From: Hydrangea macrophylla
Lineage: Eukaryota > Streptophyta > Magnoliopsida > Cornales > Hydrangeaceae
Assembly: GCA_033977485.1 (NCBI GenBank)
Contig: CM066984.1
Location: 34,453,501-34,517,500, forward strand
DNA length: 64,000 nucleotides
Direction of reading: 5' to 3'
Part shown: positions 24,791-34,444 of the stretch, piece by piece
Layout of the letters: each line of letters starts with the position of its first letter
Numbering within the stretch: position 1 is the stretch's first letter
Notes under the pieces: model-generated
The model's input: only the letters and a program-made list of their open reading frames with translations
The model's database searches: none
Told to the model about the DNA's origin: nothing
Translations under genes and position numbers: made by a program

Positions 24791-25019
24791 TCTATTATGT
24801 AACTCAAGACTACATCTTTCTAGAGGAAAAATGAAATCTCGATGGACTGGTCTGTACATAATAAAAAATGTTTATCCTTATGGAACTGTCGAGATTGAGG
24901 ACCCTAAAGATGGATATACATTTAAAGTTAATGGGCGTAGATTAAAGCCGTTCTTAGAAGGTTTTGAATCAGAATTGGAGTCCATTCCTTTGGAGGACCC
25001 CAACTATAATGCCCCTTAA
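24766..25019 (+). pseudogene. Integrase C-terminal remnant fused to gag
   Basis: The frame reads through Q-K-V-L-L-C-N-S-R-L-H-L, S-R-W-T-G-L, G-T-V-E-I-E-D-P and F-K-V-N-G-R-R-L-K-P-F to a stop at 25019. This is the characteristic C-terminus of Athila-type integrase. The distance from the gag zinc knuckle is under 100 bases, whereas an intact element would have more than 3 kb of protease, RT, RNase H and integrase here. The polymerase was therefore lost by one internal deletion near 24785-24795. Confidence 0.85.
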
Positions 25020-25189
25020 TTTCTTAAATCATGATTAGAATTGTACATAGTAGGAATTTTATTTTAATTTTATTTTACTATTTAATATTTTACAGGAATT
25101 ATTTCTCAACATACACATTATCTGATTCTACAGGTAACACCAAGACATAGACCCATGCCAACATGGTAAATCCACTATAGAAGGTGCAA

Positions 25190-25846
25190 ACTCAGGATCA
25201 GTCCTACCTAATATAAATAACAACGAGTCGGTTGATGATATATGCCCAAGATTTGAATATTTAGAATCTGACGATGATGAGATGTTTTACGCTAGGTTCA
25301 TTAATAATCTATTAATGAATGATTACATCGAAGGAAATTACCCACCTTTAGAATATCCTAACCAAGATCTACACTGGGGAGTACACTAGGGTATGATGAA
25401 TTAGAGGACTAGCAAAACATTAGTACGAATTATGATGAATGGGAACAAGCTCAAAATGAGATGTTCCAAGAATTATATAACGATATGAAGAAAACAAATG
25501 GGAGCGATACCTGACATCCTTGGAACAATTTCCCATTTATGACGAAAATGACATTATTTTTGGATGTGCGCGTTTATTAACTAGAGTTATTGATGAAAAA
25601 CTGTTAAGGCACGCCTTCCAGAGGATTTGGTTTTTTCACCTATTTGAATGAGAAGACTCTATAGTCCCAATCTTTATTGAACAATTCATTCTTCAAAGAA
25701 TCACTGTCGGATATAATGTATTCATGAACTTAACATTGTATGATGATCCCGACGTATATGACTATGACACTTATTTGATGTTTAGAGTCTACTCTAGACC
25801 TCAAAATAATGGCTTTTCATGGGCATTAACCTCAGGCGACATCTAG
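25190..25846 (+). pseudogene. Decayed ORF of unknown function in the Athila-type element
   Basis: Frames with protein-like composition persist over about 650 bp. One is an acidic segment near 25200-25385 (E-S-V-D-D-I-C-P-R-F-E-Y-L-E-S-D-D-D-E-M-F). Another is a better-kept tail from about 25652 containing Y-D-D-P-D-V-Y-D-Y-D-T-Y-L-M-F-R-V-Y and ending in a stop at 25846. Stops and frame changes separate them. It is in the place where Athila elements carry an extra ORF after pol, but I see no membrane segment that would argue for an envelope-like protein. Confidence 0.45.
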
Positions 25847-26480
25847 ATATGTTAAGAAATTCATGTCATTATTATTATTGTTATTGTACATTTCTTTTTG
25901 TTATATATATATTAAAAAAAATTCTTCACTATGTTTTACATGTCAAAACCACTTGCACTTATTATTTCTATAAAAGATTATGAGTTTTGATTTTTTTTTA
26001 TCAAGTCTTACAAATCTCAAATAATGCTATCTAATAAATGTACTAAATTGTATGTTTGAACTAACCCATTACAGTCCAAAATAAAAAGGCACACCATAAA
26101 TATTGCTAGTTTAAAAACTATGCTGCTAAAACTGCCAGATAGCAAAATTTGAACACAAGATCGATCCTTTTAAACTGCACTTCAAAAGATCGATTGTACA
26201 GTAATTCTTGGTAACTTTATCGTAGCACAGTGATTGTACATTTATTTTATATTATATATATGAGTTAATTTTGTCATTATTATTCTATCTTTTCTTTGTT
26301 TGTTTCTTTTTATTATAGGTGTTATATTTAACTTCTTAATTTTTCTCATCTCACTCATTGAGGACAATGTTAGACTTAGTTAGGGGGACAGTTTCAGGAT
26401 TAACATCTGTTTGTTTGTTTTATCTTTATTTATTAAATTATTAAATTTTTTTTTAAATAAAAAAAAATGTGATAAGTTTT
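25847..26480 (+). other. Start of the Athila 3' untranslated region with an internal PPT-like block
   Basis: Non-coding and AT-rich. The block ATTGAGGACAATGTTAG-AC-TTAGTTAGGGGGA at about 26356-26390 is nearly the same as 61447-61485 in the second Athila-like element. It contains a purine run resembling a polypurine tract. Confidence 0.65.
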
Positions 26481-26504
26481 TTTTAGGGAGAGCAACACTG
26501 AAAA

Positions 26505-26700
26505 AGAGGAATGGCTATATAGAGGGTTTTAAACCCTAAGAACTTTTCTCATCTCTCTCTTCTTCCTTTCTTTTTCTTCTTCCTCCCGTGGCGATCTCTC
26601 CCTCTTGCTCCGACTCACTCGATCTCTCTCACTTTTCCCATTTTTTTGATTTCTTCGATCCAAAATCAAGATCCAATCTATCAATCACTAAAGGTAAGAT
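26505..26700 (+). promoter_or_regulatory. Gene-like promoter and CT-rich leader inside the Athila element
   Basis: CTATATAGAGG (about 26515) looks like a TATA box and is followed by AAACCCTAA, the telo-box element of many plant housekeeping promoters. About 150 bases of CT-rich leader follow, then AAAGGTAAGAT (26690-26700), a good 5' splice site. The second Athila element has nothing like it at this place, so I infer an inserted or captured host-gene fragment. It could also be a cryptic feature of the element. Confidence 0.35.
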
Positions 26701-27296
26701 CTACAATTTAGAAAAAACCTCGATTTTGATTTTATTTTTATTACTTAATTTTGATTTTTAGATTTTGATTTCTCTTTTCCATTATATAACAAAAAAAAAT
26801 GAAATCCATAAGTTGTAGGTAATCGTTAAAGAAGTTTAGAAATACCACTTGATCCACGATCCTACCAAGTTCTTAGATCTCTATGTGGCAAGTGATAATT
26901 TTTTTTTTTCCATTTTAGCTTTAAACTACAAAAATGGACGACGCGCTACTTACCGGTCTAAGGTCTTATGTATTTGACCTTTATCTTGTTATTTTCCTAG
27001 TTTTTGTAATGCTGCGTTGCCCTTAAAAAAAACAAAAAAGAAAGAAAAAAAAAAGAGAGAGAAAAATGTAGTTTTTCTTTTACAGTTTTCTGTTTTAAAA
27101 AAAATAGTTCTTAGAATTAGAAAAAAAAATAATTTAGTTTTTTTTTAGTTTATGAAAAAATATACATTTTTCTTAATACAAATATAGTTTTTAAATAATT
27201 TTCCCACTCACCCCCTCTAAGCTCTCTTTAATTAGATTTTGGTTGATAGTTGGAAGGAGTGTAGGGTATAGTCTTGTCTTTCTTGTTGGTTGAGAG
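26701..27296. other. AT-rich segment of the inserted region, possible intron
   Basis: It starts after the candidate 5' splice site, is rich in T and A runs and has no ORF. It could be intron sequence of a captured fragment. Confidence 0.3.
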
Positions 27297-28257
27297 CAAT
27301 ATTTTAAAAACCGGACCGTTGATCGAACCAGAAAAATCACTGGGTCACGGGTTACTGGTTCAACCCGAGGGACCCTCGGGTGAACCGGATTAAAACCGTG
27401 ATGTCATAATTGTGTAATAAATTTATTTATACATATTAATAATATGAATTATAAAATATACAAAAATCACACCGAGTACTTGTATATATCTTAGAAGCCC
27501 TCCAAGGAGAAACATAAAAAAGAAAAAAGAAGTGAATTACAACTTAAGAGGAATCTATTCTTAAATTAAAATCTAAAAGTTAAGGCTATTAATTGATGTA
27601 AAATAAAAGAACGAAAAAGGCAAGATTGTTAGGTTGGGAAAATAATGAATCTCACATGTTTATATACACATTTTAAAATGCGGCCATGAATTGCAATCCC
27701 TTAATTAAGGGATTACATGCAGCAAATCATTCCCCATGATTGGAAGGATTAACAATGAAAAAGGAAATTCTACAAATTTGGAAGTGGAGCATAATCTGGA
27801 GCCAACTAAAAATGGCAGTTTGGAGAGTAAATATAATTCTCAACCATCAAAACTAGGAGTATCAGTCTAAAGAATAAACATTGATAACATAGAGATAGAT
27901 GGACGCGGAAGAAACAGAAGATCTACCTCTTTAGATAAATTCTGATGAGATGACAAACGGGCGAGGATGGACGAACAGTGGCAGTGAAGGAAGAATAGGC
28001 GAATCTCAAAAGACGGAAAGAAAGCAATAGTGGCGGCGACTGGTACTGGTGGCGGCGAGGGTGAAGCAGGTGGTGGGGGGCGGCAGCGATGGTGAAGCAG
28101 GTGGTGGGGGCGGCGGTGGAGGGTGTGTGAGAAGTGGATCTCAAAAATTGAGAATGAGATCTGACCAAAATCTCTTGCCTTTTAAATTGATTCTAAACTG
28201 GTCGATTTCTTAAAATGATTCTGAACTGGCCGGTCCAGTCCGGTTTTTTAAACATTG
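27297..28257. mobile_element. Non-autonomous hAT-like DNA transposon (961 bp)
   Basis: The left end CAATATTTTAAAAACCGGAC and the complement of the right end, CAATGTTTAAAAAACCGGAC, form terminal inverted repeats with two mismatches. Flanking 8-bp direct repeats are GTTGAGAG (27289-27296) and GCTGAGAG (28258-28265), one mismatch. The CAATG-type tip and 8-bp TSD fit the hAT superfamily. There is no transposase ORF; the short minus-strand frame at 27923-28168 covers GGTGGCGG-rich sequence and is not convincing. It interrupts the segment described at 26505-28534. Confidence 0.75.
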
Positions 28258-28327
28258 GCTGAGAGTATAAAAAAATGGATTCGACAGTTGATGACCAGAC
28301 GTTAATGGGTTGCTCACTTGTTTCTGA

Positions 28328-28534
28328 ATAGAAGAAACCTTTGCTGACACTAGCCTTTATGCCATCAAAAGGAAAGCTAAAAGGCTAGGATGGTGTTTGA
28401 ATTGTTATAAAGAAAAATGTCCTGGTTTAATTGCTCACAATGACACTTCTTTTAAAGTTTACTACTGTTATAAAAGAAAATTCAAATCGAAACAAAAGAA
28501 AATTTTAGTTGAGAAAGAGGACTGGATCCTTTGA
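28328..28534 (+). pseudogene. Open frame of a possible captured exon, cysteine-rich
   Basis: An open stretch of about 68 codons without an ATG, preceded by a pyrimidine-rich tract ending in TAG (a possible 3' splice site). It is lysine-rich and contains C-L-N-C-Y-K-E-K-C followed by a histidine six residues later, which could be a small zinc-binding motif. It does not match retrotransposon proteins I know. With the promoter-like stretch at 26505 it may be part of a captured gene; chance cannot be excluded. Confidence 0.3.
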
Positions 28535-29165
28535 TACCCAAATAAACTTTGGTTTCCCATCCCTTATTTTATTTTTTAAATTTATTTTCAGTACATTCAA
28601 TAATTTTCAGTCAGGTCAGGCTTTAAAATGATCCGACGGGTACATCTGGCTTTCATTAGTTGGTTCGATAAGAGTAATTTGCATGAACCCAACGTCACCA
28701 TGTATTGTCTAGTGCGGTGATTGACCCTGGAGGTAGCAAAAAACTAGGTAAAGCCAGAGTTATCTCCTAGCCTCTTACTGCCGTTTTAGCTTATAGTTGG
28801 TTCTAGGCCCATCTCTTTTACTAGAGGTGGATGGCGATCGTGACAACTTGGACGCTCCAAATTGCGTAGCCTCTTTTGTATAGGTGCAAAGGATACTGAT
28901 CGTACCATATATGTATCCAACCTAGTGGATGCGCTTAGGATTTTTCAGAAGATTTCCTTTTACTTCTATATAGGATAAAATTTGACACGTTAATGTTATT
29001 TTGGGTATGTTAATAGCATACAACACATTGTCACATATTTAACTACTTTCAAAATGCTAAAAACTCTTTAAACTTAAAATATTGCAATAGAGTGAGAATA
29101 TTTATTGAATCCAAATGGATGAGTAAACATAAACTATGCAGTTTAAAGACAAGTAGTGGAAACTA
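28535..29165. other. Unassigned segment in the Athila element
   Basis: No ORF or repeat that I recognise. It is absent from the corresponding place of the second Athila-like element and so may belong to the inserted segment. Confidence 0.35.
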
Positions 29166-30400
29166 ATTAACCCATGTGAGCTTTTGTACCAATCTTCCTT
29201 TCTGAGGATTATTGTTCCTTTCGGTCTCATTCTTTTTGTCATATCACTCGTTGAAAGTCTCATTATTATTCTTTTTGACTTATCACTAGAAGAGAACGTT
29301 CATGATTTACCAAAATTAGAACTTCTAAATTGCTTGAATGAACAAAGTCAATCTATTTTGAAAATGATTTAGGCCATCTTTTCTTTCAAACGCACCTCCT
29401 TTCACCTTATATTACCTTATTCTCAGTTCTATCCAAATCCTGAATTGCTCCACCTGGGAGTACAAACCTCACTTCTATATCCAGGTATGTGATTGGACTG
29501 TAATGATATCATAAGAAAAGAAAGAATTGGTAAACAAAGAAATGAGTGGTAAAAAAAAACTAAAAAAGACTGAAAAAGATGGTACAAATGATAAAAAGGA
29601 GAAGAAGAAAAAGAGATTGGAATGAATTGCGCAAACACTCCAATCACATGTTTAGAGCAAATACACCCCAAATCTCCTAATCATCTTAATTTCTACCCAA
29701 TACCAGTCAAAATCCTGATGATTTGAAAGAAATTAATTTTTAAATTTAAGTGATAATGATGTTCTCCACAGTAGATCGCTCTTCTAATGCTAAGCATCCT
29801 TTCATGAGACTTATTTTACTCCAAATGCCTATATATTAAGTCATCAAAATGGAAGCAACTTCCCTGTCTTTGCTTTCCTACTATGTGAGATGTTCTCTAC
29901 ACCGGTTTCTGAGAGTTTCTCATTAAAAGAGTGAAATCCCAGTGAGATTTGAGTTAAAACTACAAGTTTTTTGACTGCTGTTAGTTATGTAAACTTTGAA
30001 GTTAAGATCAGCTGCTTAACTTTTCAAGCATACATTGTAAGTTTAAAGAGTATAAAAAATGTTGCTATTGACAAACAGTGAGTGTGTGTGTTGCATTACT
30101 ATTATATACTTGGAAATTTTATTTTATTCCCAAATTTAACCTTACTTGTTGTAAAAGGAGAAAATCAACCTTTAATTTTACATTTTAAAATTTAAAATTG
30201 AATTTTGTGGGTATATTCACTGCAAACCCTCACGAGATCACTCATCCACTAGGGGTAACCTAGGGGTTTAACGGCTTGTTGCATATGCTAAATGCAATCG
30301 CAATTCCTGCGACAGTTTTATTTTCCTTAGTCTACTCCTATTTTAAAAAACTTTTATAATAATTTCTCTTTCACTTCATTGCTAGGGACTAGTAATAAGC
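29166..30400 (+). other. Conserved Athila 3' untranslated region
   Basis: Non-coding, yet alignable by eye with 61850-63250 of the second Athila-like element in several blocks: 29170-29380, about 29760-29830 and 30201-30313. The last has CCCTCACGAGA, CTAGGGGTTTA and TGCTAAATGCAATCGC in both elements. Confidence 0.8.
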
Positions 30401-30413
30401 TAGTTGAGGGGTG
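30401..30413 (+). other. Polypurine tract of the Athila-type element
   Basis: TAGTTGAGGGGTG lies directly before the 3' LTR start TGACAAGCAATG. Confidence 0.8.
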
Positions 30414-30830
30414 TGACAAGCAATGAATATTGCATATTCATGTGCTAATATAATAGATATAGTGCTCATTTAATCCCCAAATTCCTAGATTTACATGAAT
30501 TTTGGAATTAACATGATTTAATGATGATATCACTCAAATGTGTGTAATTATGTGCTTTTACATATTTTATATGCTTAGGTGAAAATGAAGTTGAAATAAT
30601 GCAATAAAAAGAAGGAAAGAAGTAGCAAACACACAGGATTATCTCCCATGTGCTAATTACGTTTTCTAAAATCCTAACTAATAGTCAACAAAGAAAAAAG
30701 AAGGAAAAAAAAAAAGACAGAGCAAACAAAAAAACCAAACCACCATGAAGAAAAATGAAACAAGGCATTTAATGCCTTGAAAATGACATCTATATGTATA
30801 TATCTTTACGTAGGAAGAAATTTGGAAACT

Positions 30831-30861
<31 letters not shown>

Positions 30862-31527
30862 GCAGATTGATGGTGTCAGAAGAAAAAATGGGCAAGGAAT
30901 AAAAAAAGAGCAAACCCTCACTTTAATCCCTGTTTAGTGACGAACTGGATGACAAATCTTCTCATCTTTCACTAAGCAAGACAGACGATATTCGTCTATA
31001 ACTAGACATCCACAAAAAGAGAGGAAGACACAAGACACACAACACAGAGCCATACAACCAGAGAGAAAACCATAGGAAGAATTCCATAGCCAAAGTTACC
31101 ATGTAGAAAGTTAAGCTTTTCTTTGTTTAATTTTGTTCTAAAAGTTGTAAAAGATTTTCTTTTCTATGATTGATGATTTCAAGTTCAAAAATATGTAATT
31201 ATTCTCATTTACTGTATGAAAATTAGTTTTGAGTGTTGTTAATGTTTTTAGTATAGTTGGTAGTTGTAGATGTTCCCTAAAATAGTTTGAAACCCCAAAT
31301 TTTCAGTTTTTGTAACAAAATTCCATTCACTGTACGACACAATTTTTTCAGTTAAATTCTAGATTTCTTTGCTACGTAGTTGTTATAATCACCTATTAAA
31401 AATCCAAGCTTACCCTACCATATTCTATTCCCAATTTAGATTAGGATTTGGTTTGATCTTGTTCGTCATTGTGACCCAGCAAGAATTCAAAGTCAAAGGT
31501 TTAGTATCTTATTTTTGGTTTAGTACT

Positions 31528-31577
<50 letters not shown>

Positions 31578-32844
31578 ATTCGCTTAGTTGTACTAAACTT
31601 TGTTATTTTGTAGATTCCTCGAATTCAATCCCAACTCATGTTCAGTGGAGAAAAAGTATATTGATATAAGTTTTCACTCTTACCTTGGTGTTATGAGCTT
31701 AATCTTAATTAGATGGTGATTGTGTACATCTGTTTAATATTTTTTTAAAATTTATTTAGAATACAGTTTCAATTCCAAAAATGGTAGGCTAAAACTTCAA
31801 TTGGGAATATGTAATAAAAACTTAAAAATCACAACTTCTGTGCATTATTCTTAAATGGGCAGATTTATCTAGATGGTTGTTTTTCCATTTTTGGCCAAAA
31901 ATATTTGTAGTTTATGACTATTTAACATATTTATAGACTATGGCTATATTGTACTTTTAAAGATTACTTATTTGAAATAAGAATTTAATTATGTGAATTG
32001 TCAAACTATGCCTTTTGTCATAAAAAACACCTAGCATACAAAACAATTTATTTAATAAAGTTTGTATTTCAAGTATGTGTATATATATATATATATATTT
32101 ATCCATTAATGGACAGACAATCGTGTAGTGGAAGAGTGTTGGGGACTAAGAGCAGAATAACCCATGTCCGCGAGCTTGAGTTCGAGCTTGGCTACTACCC
32201 GATTGCCTCTTTATTTTTCTTTAAACCAAACGACGTCGTTTCATATCAAACGATACACACTTGATATGATTTCAACTCGTATAAGTTTATTTTCAAATAA
32301 AGAATTAATTTGCGGTCTAAAATGCCAAATCCTTTTAAAAAGCATAGAAGTAAAGTGATCTAGTGTTAATTTGCATATTTCCAATCCATTTAAATCATTT
32401 CTCCCAAGTTAATTAACATTTCCTGTTTTTAGATAACTTAGAATAAATATTTGTATTATTTCTATCTTTCGCTATAATAAAATCCAAAAAGTTCATTTCA
32501 TGTGAATCTAGCTTTTATTTCTTTTTCTTCATTTTCTTACTAGCATCTTAGTTAGTTTATTTTGTACTGTTAAAATCTTTACCGTAAGCTACGCAAAAAA
32601 AAAAAAAAAAAAATATAGCTTTTAATTAGTTTTACTCCAAAAATATAAGAACTAGTAGTTTAGGAAAAGTCCCAAAAACTCATCATCTTTTATTTTCTTT
32701 TTAGGGATAAAATAGTTACTTCCTATCTTAAAAACCTTTTTACCATTCCTTGTGGGTTCGACCTGGTCTTACCAACACTTTGTTACTTGTATGACCCCCT
32801 ACACTTAGGCATTGATAAGAAAACGCATTAGTGGGACATCGTCA
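30414..32844 (+). repeat. 3' LTR of the Athila-type element
   Basis: 2431 bp, homologous to 20357-23411 but lacking the 664-bp duplication. It carries a (CT)n stretch (about 30831-30860) and a long T-run (31533-31570) that differ in length from the 5' LTR. Many scattered substitutions separate the two LTRs, so this insertion is clearly older than 6921-15043. Confidence 0.92.
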
Positions 32845-32849
32845 TCCAT

Positions 32850-34444
32850 TTAATGAGACGTAATTTAATTTCAGTTTTAGAACTTTTAAATAAAAGTCAT
32901 TCTTTATTTTTTGGAACTGAAGTTGTGATCAAAAGAAATGATTCTTTTGTGTGTTCTAGTATTAAGTCGAATGGTTTGTATGTGATGACTCCAATTATTT
33001 ATAAAGGTTTTAATATGGAACTTAATAACTCAGTGGTAATTACACCATCTAAAAGAAAGGAGTCTTCCACTAATCCAACCAGACTTTGGCACATGCGGCT
33101 TAGCCATATCAATCTAAATAAGATAAACAGACTAGTCAAAGAAGGGATCGTAGGCAATTTGGTTCTCGAACCAATGGAAGTCTGTGAATCATGTTTAAAG
33201 GGTAAAATGACCAAAAGGCCTTTTCCCACAAATGGCAACATGACTAATGCATTGTTGAAATTAGTTCATACTGATGTGTGTGGACCAATAAATGTTAGAG
33301 CTAGGGGTGGTTATGAGTATTTCATTACATTTACTGATGACCACTCTAGGTATGGATATTTATACCTAATGCAGCACAAGTCTGAAGCCTTTGAAAAGTT
33401 CAAAGAGTTTAAGGCTGACATGGAGAAGCAATTAGACACACATATCAATGCCATTTGATCTAATTGAGGTGGCAAATACCTTTCTAATGAGTTTATTGAT
33501 CACCCCGTACAGAATGGGATTCTGTCACAGTTGACTGCACCTGGTACGCCTCAACAGAACAATGTAGCAGATAGAAGGAACTGGACCCTTTTAGACATAA
33601 CTAGGATGATGATGAGTTATTCTGAGTTGCCATTATTTCTTTGGGGTTATGCTTTGGAAACCGCTATATACATACTAATTCTAGTTCCAATCAAATCTAT
33701 TCCTAAGACACCACAGGAGATGTGGACTGGATACAAGCCCTCTTTGCAACATCTCCAGATATGGGGGTGTCCAACACATGTGCTGAAAGGAAAGATGAGC
33801 AAATTGGAATCATGATCAGAAGTATGTACTTCGTAGGGTATCCAAAGGATACTTATGGTTGGTATTTTTATGATCTAAGAGAACAGAAAGTGTTTGTTAG
33901 TACAAATTTTATTTTCTTAGAGGATGATTATATCATGAACCGTAAACCTAAAGGGAGGATAGATCTGAGAGAAATAGACGAAGAGCCCTCAATTCCTCCA
34001 AAAGTCAAAAACGATATAAGATAGGAAAATACCACATCTTCACCCATTTTCGCTTTGGTATCTTGTTGTAGTGGGAGGATTATCAGCCAGTCTGATAGAT
34101 ACATGTTCTTAGGAGAAGTTTTGGAAGCTGTCTCCACAAAATCTGAATCTGATCCTGCCACGCATGAAGAGGCAATGGCTAATGTTGATTCAACCCATTG
34201 GGTCAAAGCTATGAAGGCTGAATTGGAATCTATGGATTCTAATCAGGTCTGGGATCTTATAGAACTTTCTGCCAATATTAAACCCATTGGCTATAAATGG
34301 GTCTACAAGAGGAAAAGAAGATCTAATGGAAATGTTGAAACATTTAAGGCAAGGCTTGTAGTGAAATGTTATACTTAAAGAAAGGGCATTGACTATGAGG
34401 AAACCTTCTCGCCAGTAGCCATGCTCAAGTCCATCAAAGTACTC
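32850..34444 (+). pseudogene. Ty1/copia pol: GAG-pre-integrase, integrase, start of RT
   Basis: Resumes after the TSD with R-R-N-L-I-S-V. The integrase zinc domain is present (L-W-H-M-R-L-S-H at about 33090, C-E-S-C at about 33184). The first catalytic aspartate is kept in H-T-D-V-C-G-P (about 33270). The second is lost: the expected D-R-G-G-E region at about 33457 reads S-N-stop-G-G-K. The third catalytic residue is aspartate instead of glutamate (N-V-A-D-R-R at about 33563). After a frame change near 33815 the integrase C-terminus and the RT N-terminus (K-A-M-K-A-E-L-E-S-M, then Y-E-E-T-F-S-P-V-A) follow. The sequence is cut at 34444 before the YVDD motif. Confidence 0.9.

Larger units (their letters stand above)
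20357..32844 (+). mobile_element. Internally deleted Athila-type Ty3/gypsy element (12.5 kb)
   Basis: Starts TGATAAACAATG, ends CATCGTCA, TSD TCCAT (20352-20356 and 32845-32849). LTRs are 20357-23411 and 30414-32844. A degenerate tRNA-Asp-type PBS and a polypurine tract are in place. The interior has gag fused to the last part of integrase, with protease, RT, RNase H and most of integrase gone, then a decayed ORF and a long 3' untranslated region. That region also holds a hAT-like transposon and a gene-like segment. It is non-autonomous and older than the 6921-15043 element, judging by LTR divergence. Confidence 0.92.
5328..34444 (+). mobile_element. Old Ty1/copia retrotransposon, landing pad of the nest
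   Basis: The surviving parts, in order, are: 5' LTR 5328-6793, PBS 6796-6807, leader 6808-6920 and 15044-16636, gag 16637-17331 and 19942-about 20100, protease to 20356, GAG-pre-integrase, integrase and the beginning of RT at 32845-34444. Three later insertions (6921-15043, 17332-19941, 20357-32844) account for the rest. The reading frame on both sides of the second and third insertions joins in register once one TSD copy is removed. The element ends abruptly in RT where an Ogre-like LTR begins; its 3' half is not in the window. It is heavily decayed and cannot be active. Confidence 0.85.

Noticed and set aside
27923..28168. A transposase fragment in the hAT-like element
   Set aside because: It has no hAT dimerisation or DDE motif; the frame follows a GGTGGCGG-rich repeat.
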